Translations under genes and position numbers: made by a program
Notes under the pieces: model-generated
Database searches by the model: none
What the model saw: only the letters and a program-made list of their open reading frames with translations
What the model was told of the DNA's origin: nothing
Origin: Akkermansiaceae bacterium
GTDB taxonomy: Bacteria; Verrucomicrobiota; Verrucomicrobiia; Verrucomicrobiales; Akkermansiaceae
Reading direction: 5' to 3'
DNA: 40,590 nucleotides
NCBI GenBank assembly: GCA_029242935.1
Contig: JAQWSX010000031.1
Coordinates: 1-40,590, forward strand
In this document: positions 25,897 through 34,108 of the stretch, in pieces
Position numbering within the stretch: the first letter of the stretch is position 1
Layout: each line of letters opens with the position of its first letter

Positions 25897-26628
25897 ATGA
25901 AAGTCTCACGCCTTGCCGATGGGTCTCCCGAGATCTTTCATACCTTACAGGGCGAAGGAGCCTCCCTGGGCGCTCCAGCTGTCTTTCTCCGGCTCTCGCT
26001 TTGCAATCTCCACTGCCATTGGTGTGACACTCCCTACACTTGGAACTGGGAGCAGACTCCCTGGAAACATCAAGATGAGGTCAAGTTTTCAAAAGCGGAA
26101 GCAATCGTCGAACTGAGTCCGGCCGAAATCGCGCCACTCATTTTGAGTTACAACTGTAATCGCCTCGTCCTTACCGGAGGGGAACCCTTGCTTCAACAAG
26201 ATGAATTAGTAGCGCTAAGCGGACTATTGCCTGAAATAACATTCATCGAAATCGAAACAAATGGAACTCAACTACCGAGTGACGATTTTGTTGATCTCCC
26301 GACCCAATTTAACGTTTCCCCCAAACTCTCAAACTCAGGAATGGCCGAGAATCTTCGCTTAAATTTCAAAGCGCTCGATCTTTTTGCTTCGCTAGAAAAG
26401 GCGCACTTCAAGTTTGTCGTCTGCAACCAATCCGATCTTGACGAAATCAAAGCCCTGCATTCAAAGCTAAACCTTTCTCCCGACCGGATACACCTAATGC
26501 CCGAGGGCCGTGACGCTGAAACACTTCAGCAACGTTCGCTCTGGCTTGCCGATATTTGCCGAGACCAAGGCTACCATTTTAGCCCACGACTTCATGTTCT
26601 CCTTTGGGGAAATGAGCGGGCAAAATAA
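25897..26628 (+). CDS. queE: 7-carboxy-7-deazaguanine synthase
   Basis: QueE is a radical SAM enzyme of preQ0/queuosine synthesis that contracts carboxytetrahydropterin to carboxydeazaguanine. The CxxxCxxC motif is Cys36, Cys40 and Cys43 (LCNLHCHWCDT). Before it is 'EIFHTLQGEGASLGAPAVFLRL', the substrate-binding block of QueE, and later LVLTGGEPLLQ and 'IEIETNGT'. Length 243 is normal. No queC, queD or queF is next to it, and the 36-base gap upstream is too short for a preQ1 riboswitch. Confidence 0.95.
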   Translation: MKVSRLADGSPEIFHTLQGEGASLGAPAVFLRLSLCNLHCHWCDTPYTWNWEQTPWKHQDEVKFSKAEAIVELSPAEIAPLILSYNCNRLVLTGGEPLLQQDELVALSGLLPEITFIEIETNGTQLPSDDFVDLPTQFNVSPKLSNSGMAENLRLNFKALDLFASLEKAHFKFVVCNQSDLDEIKALHSKLNLSPDRIHLMPEGRDAETLQQRSLWLADICRDQGYHFSPRLHVLLWGNERAK

Positions 26629-26787
26629 TAAAATTACTGGGGCAGGCCACCCGCATCGGCAAACCCAATCCTAGAACGACTTCCCGCGAAATTTTCAGAA
26701 TCTGAAAACTCTTCATTCCCTACAAAATCAGGGGGCATCCGATGTCTTCAAGCCACCTAAAGACGAAAAGACTGAGCTAAATCTTCC

Positions 26788-27096
26788 CTAACGTCGGGCC
26801 TTTTGGCGCTCCCGAACTTTTTCGCGCTGAATAAAAAGAGGAATCAGCTTCTGCTCAACGTAATCGAAACCAGCTTGGAGGCCCTTTTTCTGATACTCGC
26901 GACCGATTTCTGCCTCGACAGCTGTCGGATTACCTTTTACTCGCAAAAAATCATTTGAGGTGGCCCTAATAAACGCCTCGCCATCGATCTTCCCCTTTTC
27001 TCGAAGAAGCCACTCTCTCATATAGAGGGCCAGAATCGCATCACCAACCCAAGCCTCCTCACGCTCCTGATCAATCTCCTCAGTTGTTCGTTTCAT
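26788..27096 (-). CDS. short RNase III-like domain protein
   Basis: A 102-residue protein resembling a bare RNase III catalytic domain without a dsRNA-binding part, like Mini-III. The EEAWVGDAILALYMREWLL block matches the ExxxGDAxL signature helix, and 'VEAEIGREYQKKGLQAGFDYVEQKLIP' matches the later FEALIGAxYLDGGLEAAxxFIE helix. The aspartate expected three residues before the second Glu appears to be replaced by Thr (TAVE), so metal binding may differ. The ATG at 27096 is preferred; it overlaps the end of the lipoprotein gene by 17 bases. It could be an rRNA-processing enzyme or an inactive relative. Confidence 0.65.
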   Translation of the reverse strand: MKRTTEEIDQEREEAWVGDAILALYMREWLLREKGKIDGEAFIRATSNDFLRVKGNPTAVEAEIGREYQKKGLQAGFDYVEQKLIPLFIQREKVRERQKARR

Positions 27097-27676
27097 TTGC
27101 CTCAATTTGCTGCTGACGTGCTCTTTCTTGCGCGGCCTTCATTTCCTGCCTTAGTCGGTCCTCAGATTCGCGATCCCAATAGCCGCTATCCAATTCTATA
27201 AAAACACTTGAGTAAGGAAGAGCCGTTTTGGATTTAAGAACCAATACCGCATATCTTGAAGCATCGCTGTGAGCAAGCAAAGTCAGTGACCGGTTATCCA
27301 TTTGTCGAACTTGGTGGCCATGCAGCGCTCCGTTGAGTTGCTTCCGTAAATAATCGATGCCCGGCGCCCGATCATTACTCACGAAAGAAAGCTCACGGGC
27401 GGTATTAAACGAAGGCGTCACTGTCTCCGATTTTTCAAGGTGGTTGACGATGAAATCGACGATTTCTGGAATCTCACCATCCACCACCAAGGTTCTAACC
27501 CCACTCCGCGAGGCCACTGGGAATGATGACTCGGCCACAATAATCCAGTTTTGGATTCCAAGCGTATCGACCTCTCTCTCCACTGTTCCCGCCCACGGCG
27601 GAGGGGTCCGGTCAGGACCGGATCCACATCCTCCTAGCAGGAGTATCAATGGGAAAAACCAGGCAGTTGATTTCAT
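27080..27676 (-). CDS. lipoprotein with RbsD/FucU-like domain
   Basis: A 198-residue protein with a lipobox (LLLGGCGSG, Cys17). The body resembles RbsD/FucU sugar mutarotases: 'DTLGIQNWIIVAESSFPV' near the start, like the family's 'LGHTDEIVIADAGFP', and 'RYAVLVLKSKTALPYSSVFIEL' near the end, like its 'AVIRTGETTPYANVIL'. An alpha-helical, Gln/Glu/Arg-rich tail closes the protein. If right, it would be a membrane-anchored sugar-binding or mutarotase-like protein, which is unusual because RbsD/FucU proteins are cytoplasmic. It lies between the PhoH-like ATPase (30 bases upstream) and the RNase III-like gene. Confidence 0.65.
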   Translation of the reverse strand: MKSTAWFFPLILLLGGCGSGPDRTPPPWAGTVEREVDTLGIQNWIIVAESSFPVASRSGVRTLVVDGEIPEIVDFIVNHLEKSETVTPSFNTARELSFVSNDRAPGIDYLRKQLNGALHGHQVRQMDNRSLTLLAHSDASRYAVLVLKSKTALPYSSVFIELDSGYWDRESEDRLRQEMKAAQERARQQQIEANETNN

Positions 27677-27706
27677 CGCTGAAAACCGTCTAACACAAAA
27701 AGTCCT

Positions 27707-29221
27707 TCACATCAAACGCGCACCTGCCTCAGCCAAATCACTGCGCTCACCACGACTCAGAGACACATGCGCAGCAAAGGTTTGGCCCCGCATCCGCTGG
27801 CGGGTAAAAACCAAACCGTTACTACGGCTATCGACGTAGGGGTGATCGATTTGAGCCGGATCACCAACCAAGACCAGCTTTGACCCTTTCGACATACGGG
27901 TTACCACTGTTTTAGCTTCCTGCGGTGTCAACTGCTGGGCCTCATCCAGAATAAAAAAACGATTGGGGATTGAGCGCCCTCGAATATAAGCGAGAGCTTC
28001 CACCTCGATTACCCCTTGATTCACAAGATCATCATAAGGCTTTTGCCGGGCGCCTTCCGACTCAGATTTGTTTCGCTTGCGTTTTGGGCCCTTCGGATTC
28101 TGCGGGCTCATCAGAAGCTCCAGAGCATCGTAAATTGGCTGCAACCAAGGCCGCATCTTTTCCTCTAGGGAGCCTGGAAGATACCCCATCTGATCTCCCA
28201 TTGACACAACCGGTCGGCTTACTGTGAGTCCATTAAATTCGCGGGCAAAAACACCGTGCAACCCTGCCGCCATCGCCACGAGAGTCTTACCGGTTCCAGC
28301 CTGACCAAAGCAGGTCACCAGCGAGATTTCAGGATTGAGCAGCGCGTCAATAAAACACTTCTGCCCCAAATTAAGGGGCTTCAAATGATTCCCGTCCGGG
28401 ATGCGCAGAACCTCGGGAACAACCAAGCGGACCAACTTCCCACCAGACGCAAGCCGGGCTGGAATCGTTTGCTTCTCCCCTGCCTCGAGGAGGACGTATT
28501 GGTTCACATGTAGAGTGGAGGTTCTTTCGGCCCCCAGTTCGATCTCACCCGAACTCGCAAAGCGTTGCAGTTCGTTCTGATCCAACGCCAATCTCACCAT
28601 TTCTCGCTTGGCAGAGTCTTGGGGGGCAACCTTATCGTTTAGGTAGTCCTCACAAGTGATCCCAACCGCCCGGGCCTTCAGTTGCATATTCAGGTCCTTC
28701 GTCACCAACACCACCGGCGGATCGACATGCTCAGCAAGTAATAATGTACAAGCGAGAATGCGGTGATCCACCCGCTCACGATCCGGAAAGATCCGATGAA
28801 ACTTTTGCAATTCCTTGCTACTCTTTTCACACAAACTCGGATCATAAATCACCAGACGAATCGTCCCACCACCATCAGTCGGCACCCCCTTAGTTACTTG
28901 CGACTGCGGCCCAAAAATCTCCGTCAACTTTCGGTGAACCCTTCTCGCATTAGCACCACGTTCCGTCTGCTCGGTTTTGAAGCGATCTAATTCCGAGAGG
29001 ACGTCGGCTGGAATGCACAGGTGATTGTCTTGAAAACGATTCAAACATCCAGGTTCGTGTAAGAGCACATTGGTATCGAGAACGTAATGCTTTCCCGGGC
29101 CCTTCGGCGATTTGAGTCCAAAATTTTCGAGCTGGTCTGCGGTAAGCAAGGTTTCAGTTTTCTGCTGCACGGGAGAGACAACATTTAGAGTGACTTGAGC
29201 GTCTGAGGAGGCTTCGACCAT
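27707..29221 (-). CDS. PIN-PhoH family ATPase
   Basis: A 504-residue protein with an N-terminal PIN nuclease domain (about residues 44-195, HYVLDTNVLLHEP with Asp49) fused to a C-terminal PhoH-type P-loop ATPase (from about 285). The Walker A is GQAGTGKT at 306-313, the Walker B is FFILDEAQQ at 422-430, followed by LTPQEAKTVVTRM and VGDPAQID. PIN-PhoH proteins act as RNA helicase/nuclease in several bacteria. A basic linker (KGPKRKRNKSES) splits the ATPase domain near residue 380. Two short genes follow on the same strand, one RNase III-like, suggesting an RNA-processing operon. Confidence 0.92.
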   Translation of the reverse strand: MVEASSDAQVTLNVVSPVQQKTETLLTADQLENFGLKSPKGPGKHYVLDTNVLLHEPGCLNRFQDNHLCIPADVLSELDRFKTEQTERGANARRVHRKLTEIFGPQSQVTKGVPTDGGGTIRLVIYDPSLCEKSSKELQKFHRIFPDRERVDHRILACTLLLAEHVDPPVVLVTKDLNMQLKARAVGITCEDYLNDKVAPQDSAKREMVRLALDQNELQRFASSGEIELGAERTSTLHVNQYVLLEAGEKQTIPARLASGGKLVRLVVPEVLRIPDGNHLKPLNLGQKCFIDALLNPEISLVTCFGQAGTGKTLVAMAAGLHGVFAREFNGLTVSRPVVSMGDQMGYLPGSLEEKMRPWLQPIYDALELLMSPQNPKGPKRKRNKSESEGARQKPYDDLVNQGVIEVEALAYIRGRSIPNRFFILDEAQQLTPQEAKTVVTRMSKGSKLVLVGDPAQIDHPYVDSRSNGLVFTRQRMRGQTFAAHVSLSRGERSDLAEAGARLM

Positions 29222-29360
29222 TTGTTAGAGAGCGGGTATTTCTTCGCAAGACGGAATAATAAAAAACGCGTTCAGAGCCATCGTTCCCTTGAAGCGGTAG
29301 GTGAAAAAATTCCTTCATTTTCTCATCTTAAAATTGTCCACAACTGCCTCCAATGCAACG

Positions 29361-30371
29361 TTAATCCTCATGAAAATTACGCAATGCTGACCGATCAATT
29401 TTTCCCAACGTTGATCGCGGTAGCAAATCGACTGCAATTGCCCCTGCGATTCTCCCCGGGCCGGGCAGGCTCGCATTCCATCGCGCCAGATCCACTTCGG
29501 TTCCCTCATAAAAAAGAAACAAACTTACCCCGCACCTTTCATTAGGACGGCCCACCAATGCTACTTCGCGCTTTAGCTTTTCCCGCCAAAATTTTTCCAA
29601 CTCCTCTAAATTAACCAGCTCACCCAAGATCTTAACCAAACGATCTGCCCTTCCCAAAACTCTCAGACCTTTCCCAATTAATTCACACCGGTCATTTGTA
29701 ACATACCATCCATCGGTCTTTGGATCCCCGGCGACAAACCCGTCGCCTTCCCGGCGAATGATCGCGGTCAGCAACCCGTCGCCCTTCAAAGCAAGTTTCC
29801 CATCCACAATCTTTGCCTCCCAACCCTGCAGCAAGGGCAGACCATCACCAGTCGCGACTTGCGATGAAGTCTCCGTCATCCCATAACTCGGAACCACCGG
29901 CCATCTCAAATCCCTCGCTTTCCTAGCAAGCTCTTCATCCAATGGCCCCCCACCAACTACAACAGTCCTCATGGAGGTGGGGCATGTCAAGCGGGCTGAA
30001 ACCAAATCATACAACTGCGTAGGAACCAAAGAGGAAATGGTCACTCGATTCACATCACACCAATCAGTAAAGCTTCCCGCATTCCATCGGACCTCTAGTT
30101 TTGCCAAGCTTGCTCTGGAAATCTCCGCTCTCAGCACCATGCCGTAGCCGCCGACGTGAATAACCGGCAACGCCAACCCGAGGACATCTTTTGAGGCAAT
30201 CCCAAGCGCCTCAATAACGGATCGGGCCGACCACTCCAAAGCCTCATCAGAGAGAGCAACCCATTTCTCCCTGCCACTTGAGCCAGACGTCCGAAAAAAT
30301 CGATGCCGCTTAAAGCCACCGCTTTTCTTAGCCCAAGCTTCTACCTCGTTCACGAGCACAGCTTCGTCCAC
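29361..30371 (-). CDS. menE: o-succinylbenzoate--CoA ligase
   Basis: MenE activates o-succinylbenzoate with ATP and CoA in menaquinone synthesis. The 336-residue AMP-forming ligase is shorter than usual at the N-terminus and starts at GTG just before the phosphate loop TSGSSG (28-33). The other core motifs are present: SYGMTETSSQ, a GRADRLVKILGELVNLEEL hinge and the C-terminal GKIDRSALR with the catalytic Lys. It overlaps menC by 22 bases; the pair supports the role. The rest of the men pathway is not in the window. Confidence 0.88.
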   Translation of the reverse strand: MDEAVLVNEVEAWAKKSGGFKRHRFFRTSGSSGREKWVALSDEALEWSARSVIEALGIASKDVLGLALPVIHVGGYGMVLRAEISRASLAKLEVRWNAGSFTDWCDVNRVTISSLVPTQLYDLVSARLTCPTSMRTVVVGGGPLDEELARKARDLRWPVVPSYGMTETSSQVATGDGLPLLQGWEAKIVDGKLALKGDGLLTAIIRREGDGFVAGDPKTDGWYVTNDRCELIGKGLRVLGRADRLVKILGELVNLEELEKFWREKLKREVALVGRPNERCGVSLFLFYEGTEVDLARWNASLPGPGRIAGAIAVDLLPRSTLGKIDRSALRNFHED

Positions 30372-31270
30372 GGAAGAGCATCAAGCAAGTCGTCAAACCC
30401 CAAACCAGTCCCCTCAGGAATCTTGAACTCCGGGGAAGCATTCCCTAGCGCCTCGATGAATACATTCGGCTCAAACAGCCGGTGAGTCTGAAGACCACAA
30501 ATTTCCTTCACCCCAGCCCGAGCCGCCTCCCACGCCGCAAAAGCCTGGCCGAGCGGGTGGTCCATATAACTCGTAACCACCACACGTGGACCAGCTTTCA
30601 TCTCCTGCACAGCCGGCTTTAATACCTGAACCTCCGAATCACTCGAGGCATTTTCAAGGTTTCGGTCCAGAGCCATTGTCAGCCCTGATTCCTTCGCCAA
30701 CCGCTCCCAACCACCAGCAAAATAGGGCACCGGGTCTTCCAAAAAATCGATCGCCGCTTTCTCTACCTCCGACCAGAATGACAGTTCCTCGAGAAGCTCG
30801 TTCACATCTCCGTTCTCATTGAAATCAATCCGCCATTTAAGTCCGGGATACATCGGCATCATCAATCTGATGCGGCGTAAATCCCGTCCTCCTCCTTCTC
30901 CCCCCTTAACTTTCACATAAGTAAAGCCTCTCTCCATGGCCTCACTCAAAACCACCTCATTCAGTAATGGCAAGGTCGCATGACTCAGGGGAACTTGCAG
31001 ACCTTCGAACAACGAACAATTCTCTTCGCGTGCCCTACCATCCGCTCGAATACAGTCCAAAGTCCGACGCACCAGCGCACTTTCATGCCCTCCTGCCAGG
31101 TCATCAAGACAATCCTGTAAAGTTGGATCACCTAACTCAGGCCAAGGATGCAGACATCCAAACCCTGCCTCATTTCGAACCAACGCCCCCGCATACGCTC
31201 TGCGGGTCGTTTTTGAGTTCAGCGCACCAATCGTGCGTAACTCATAGTTCCAGATCCAAAAATCTCCCAC
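30350..31270 (-). CDS. menC: o-succinylbenzoate synthase
   Basis: MenC dehydrates SHCHC to o-succinylbenzoate in menaquinone synthesis. The 306-residue enolase-superfamily protein shows the KxK catalytic motif at Lys120/Lys122 (YVKVKGG), metal ligands in RIDFNEN (Asp149) and FLEDP (Glu178), and a later ALDRN with Asp202. The start is the GTG directly after the stop codon of the upstream lipoprotein gene, and its end overlaps menE by 22 bases, so the three genes form one tight operon. Confidence 0.88.
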   Translation of the reverse strand: MGDFWIWNYELRTIGALNSKTTRRAYAGALVRNEAGFGCLHPWPELGDPTLQDCLDDLAGGHESALVRRTLDCIRADGRAREENCSLFEGLQVPLSHATLPLLNEVVLSEAMERGFTYVKVKGGEGGGRDLRRIRLMMPMYPGLKWRIDFNENGDVNELLEELSFWSEVEKAAIDFLEDPVPYFAGGWERLAKESGLTMALDRNLENASSDSEVQVLKPAVQEMKAGPRVVVTSYMDHPLGQAFAAWEAARAGVKEICGLQTHRLFEPNVFIEALGNASPEFKIPEGTGLGFDDLLDALPWTKLCS

Positions 31271-31711
31271 TTAATCCCAGAGGTAAGACTTCTTAACAAA
31301 AATTTCAGAATCCCCCTCGAAAAGAGTCACACGCCAAGCCTGAACGTGACCGTGCTTCAAATACTCCAACCCCGACACTACAATCTCAAGATCCCCCTTA
31401 CCCGAGCCGGGAACCTCAAAATCTCGCTGATTTACCTTCGCTCCAGTTCTTGCCTGCCGGTATTCAAAAACCAACTTGATGGGCTCTTTTCCCGTTAATC
31501 CGTGCCAACGGACGTGGTAATAATTTCCCTTTCGCAAAGTCCGATCGCGAGCCGCCACCGCACCGTAAAGTCGCTTATTCATCTCCGCACGAATAAAAGG
31601 ATGACCAGTCGAAACATCGGTATCCTGAAGATGAAATTGGCGTACCCTGAGTATATCGGGCGCCCCGCAAGAAACCAAAAACATGGTAAAACCCGCTAAA
31701 AGAACCTTCAC
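31271..31711 (-). CDS. small lipoprotein, possibly YcfL-like
   Basis: A 146-residue protein starting at GTG with a lipoprotein signal (KVLLAGFTMFLVSCG, Cys15). The rest is mostly beta: 'NYYHVRWHGLTGKEPIKLVFEYRQ' and 'DLEIVVSGLEYLKHGHVQAWRVTLFEG' resemble an immunoglobulin-like or YcfL-type periplasmic domain, though the match is loose. Its stop codon touches the menC start, so it heads the menC-menE operon without an obvious role in quinone synthesis. It diverges from the Fur-family gene; a 20-base inverted repeat lies between them. Confidence 0.7.
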   Translation of the reverse strand: MKVLLAGFTMFLVSCGAPDILRVRQFHLQDTDVSTGHPFIRAEMNKRLYGAVAARDRTLRKGNYYHVRWHGLTGKEPIKLVFEYRQARTGAKVNQRDFEVPGSGKGDLEIVVSGLEYLKHGHVQAWRVTLFEGDSEIFVKKSYLWD

Positions 31712-31716
31712 GGCCT

Positions 31717-31736
31717 AATCCTCGATATTCGGGATT
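31717..31736. promoter_or_regulatory. inverted repeat between the lipoprotein and Fur-family genes
   Basis: AATCCTCGATATTCGGGATT is an imperfect palindrome: AATCC/GGATT outer arms and CGA-TAT-TCG at the centre, offset by one bulge. It lies five bases before the lipoprotein start and 36 before the Fur-family start, a suitable place for an operator shared by the divergent pair. Confidence 0.35.
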
Positions 31737-31772
31737 CATTATTCAATCTAAATTCCCTAGTATAGCAACAAT

Positions 31773-32273
31773 ATGGACGAGGGCATTCGCGAACGACTGG
31801 ACGATTTCATCCGAAAAAAAGGTTTGAGACAGACTTCCCAAAGGGATGAGATTCTTGAAATCATCTTCGCTTCCGACGAACACTTTACTCCTGATGAGCT
31901 CTTTGACCGGCTGCGCAATGCCGGATCCCGTGCTTCCCGTGCCACCGTCTACCGAACGCTGGGACTACTTGTAGAAGCCGCCCTCATCCACGAAATTGAA
32001 CTCGGCGATGGTCAAACCACCTACGATCCAAATTTTGTCGATCACCCCAACCACAACCACCTCATCTGTGTCGATTGCGGCAAGGTTGTAGAATTCGAGG
32101 ATACCCACCTCGACCTACAAAACGATTGCCTGACCCGACGGTTGGGCTTCCGACCGGTTCGCCAAAGCCTCCGGATCGAGGCTGCCTGCGAACGCCTGCG
32201 CAACGAGGGAAACTGCCCTGATCTTATCCAGGCCCGCGTCAAAGGAAAACGCCTCCCGAACCGAAAGAAATGA
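31773..32273 (+). CDS. Fur-family transcriptional regulator
   Basis: A 166-residue metal- or peroxide-sensing repressor of the Fur family. The winged helix spans residues 1-85 ('GLRQTSQRDEILEII', 'RASRATVYRTLGLL'). The dimerisation and metal domain has DHPNHNHLICVDCGKVVEFED with His91/94/96 and Cys99-xx-Cys102, and a second Cys pair at 139 and 148, so a structural zinc site is likely. Whether it senses iron, zinc or peroxide cannot be told. The next gene overlaps its stop by four bases. Confidence 0.9.
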   Translation: MDEGIRERLDDFIRKKGLRQTSQRDEILEIIFASDEHFTPDELFDRLRNAGSRASRATVYRTLGLLVEAALIHEIELGDGQTTYDPNFVDHPNHNHLICVDCGKVVEFEDTHLDLQNDCLTRRLGFRPVRQSLRIEAACERLRNEGNCPDLIQARVKGKRLPNRKK

Positions 32274-33028
32274 AGCTAATCTTCTCCCTCGTTTTAGCCC
32301 TCAGCCTAACGTCCCATAGTCAGCTTCGAATCGAATCCAAGGGGTTCAACATGAATGACAGTGATCTTCGTAGCATTTTTAAATCTACTCTCATTGCCCT
32401 TCCAAAAGCTAAAACCTTCAAGGACCCATCGCTCTTTGTTTCCAAACACGAGCGAGGACCCATCACTCTCTTTCAGCGGACTCCGCGCGGAGAAATTGCC
32501 ATTCAGCTCAACTCCGGAGACTACTATTACTCGCAGTGTATCTATCAATTTGCCCACGAACTCGCCCACGTCCGGGCTGACTTCCAACCTATTGAACACG
32601 AAAACAAGTGGCTCGAAGAAACCCTCTGCGAAACTGCGTCGCTCTTCGTTCTTCGTAAGCTGAGCAAAGAATGGGAGGAGAATGCACCCAACAACGCATT
32701 GAAAAACTACCGTAAACACCTCGCCACTTATGCTGCCACGGTGATGAAATCACGCGAAACCCTCACGACAGAAACTTCTCCAGCCTTCTATCGGAAGCAC
32801 CAGGAAACTCTCAGAAAGTCAGCCACCGAGCGCGAAATTAATGGAGCTTACGCCAACCTCCTTCTTCCTCTTTTCGAAAAAGAACCCGAACATTGGAAGG
32901 TCCTTCCTAAATTCCCCCGGATCAAAGGATCCACTCTTGCCAAACACTTTGCCGCCTGGCGCAAAGCCACTTCAAAAAATCACCATGATTTTCTGAATCA
33001 ATTCGAAGCTCTCTTTCTGAAAAAATAG
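32270..33028 (+). CDS. secreted HExxH protein, putative zinc metalloprotease
   Basis: A 252-residue protein with an N-terminal signal peptide (KLIFSLVLALSLTSHS). The zinc motif HELAH is at residues 96-100 and a candidate third ligand is Glu116, Glu117 or Glu121 in 'KWLEETLCETAS', the gluzincin pattern. The rest is helical and unassigned. Its ATG overlaps the stop of the Fur-family gene (ATGA), which is unusual for a secreted protease and suggests it is controlled with the metal regulator. Substrate unknown. Confidence 0.75.
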   Translation: MKLIFSLVLALSLTSHSQLRIESKGFNMNDSDLRSIFKSTLIALPKAKTFKDPSLFVSKHERGPITLFQRTPRGEIAIQLNSGDYYYSQCIYQFAHELAHVRADFQPIEHENKWLEETLCETASLFVLRKLSKEWEENAPNNALKNYRKHLATYAATVMKSRETLTTETSPAFYRKHQETLRKSATEREINGAYANLLLPLFEKEPEHWKVLPKFPRIKGSTLAKHFAAWRKATSKNHHDFLNQFEALFLKK

Positions 33029-33084
33029 AGACTGCGCAACCTTTTCCGGTTTTAATTCTTTGTGACATCTGGAACCCTCTCACC

Positions 33085-34098
33085 ATGACTATCGGTCCCA
33101 TTGAAAACATCTCCGGCATTCCGCTCGGCATCCTCGGAACCCATCTCGGCTTTCTAGAGGCCTTGGTTCCTGACGATAACGGAATGCTTCCCCGCAATAC
33201 TGATGGTGAATTTGTAATCGCTGCCGGAGCCCGTGAACTCATCGAACTATCCCCCGTTAAAATTGATCTGATCCAAATTTCATCTTTTGGCACAACCAAG
33301 CCCGATGAAAAAGACGAACTGATCGCAGCTGTTCGCGACCTCGGCCTAGAACCCCAACTCGTCATGATGGTCGGAGGAGTCAATCCAATGAACCCCGACG
33401 ATGAGGAAGAAGCCCTCGCGCAGCTTATGGTCAATCTAGGCGCGGCACTTCGCAACAATATCGTGCAGGTCAATTCGACCTCGGTGGAAACCTGGATGGA
33501 AGGTAATCCTCCGGCTAGTGAAGAAGAATTTCAGGATAGAGTCGCTCAAAATATCAAGCTTCATCTCCGTGCTTACGAGGAAGCTGGACTTGCCGATTCT
33601 TGCATCGACAACTGGAACATCGAATTCCTCCGCCCCGGTGAATTCCAAAACTTCACTTCCCTTGCCAAGCTCCGCCCTATTTTGAGCGGCCTAAATGAAA
33701 AAATTGGCAATCCGTTTTTTAAAGCGCTCATCGACGCAGCCCACTGCGGTGACTCCGGCCTGAGTATCCCCGAAAACGAAGTTATAGTGGCCTCGATGGG
33801 TGAAGCAGATGAGATTGGACCTTTCCACTGTTCGGTTCCCACCACCCGTGGATGTCTTTCCTCGGATGATGGATGGGTCGGCGCCCTACTCACCGCAAAT
33901 GCCAAGACCGGAAAACTACCCAGTGCCTTTGTTGAACTCTTTCGCCACGACGATCCCGTCCTAGAGCCACTGCGCAATCTTGACCCAGGCCACGGAATCG
34001 ACACCACTCTTGGACGCAGTTATAACGAAGTCATGGTCGATGGGCTAATCGACACCGTCCGCCGACTCAACAATCTCAAGAACCGAGGAATTCTTTAG
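33085..34098 (+). CDS. TIM-barrel sugar isomerase/epimerase-like protein
   Basis: A 337-residue protein with the layout of an AP endonuclease 2/xylose isomerase-like TIM barrel. Candidate metal residues are in NIEFLRPGEF, ALIDAAHCGDSG, EIGPFHCSVPTTRG and ELFRHDD. No signal peptide is present. It likely acts on a sugar or sugar acid in the cytoplasm, but the exact family is not recognised. It lies 56 bases after the HExxH gene and converges on the sulfatase gene with ten bases between stops. Confidence 0.7.
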   Translation: MTIGPIENISGIPLGILGTHLGFLEALVPDDNGMLPRNTDGEFVIAAGARELIELSPVKIDLIQISSFGTTKPDEKDELIAAVRDLGLEPQLVMMVGGVNPMNPDDEEEALAQLMVNLGAALRNNIVQVNSTSVETWMEGNPPASEEEFQDRVAQNIKLHLRAYEEAGLADSCIDNWNIEFLRPGEFQNFTSLAKLRPILSGLNEKIGNPFFKALIDAAHCGDSGLSIPENEVIVASMGEADEIGPFHCSVPTTRGCLSSDDGWVGALLTANAKTGKLPSAFVELFRHDDPVLEPLRNLDPGHGIDTTLGRSYNEVMVDGLIDTVRRLNNLKNRGIL

Positions 34099-34108
34099 AG
34101 GAAACTTT

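Noticed and set aside
26692-26708. TTTTCAG-AAT-CTGAAAA inverted repeat, considered as a third GbsR-type site
   Set aside because: It lacks the central TA..TA of the other two sites and lies between convergent genes, so operator function is unlikely.
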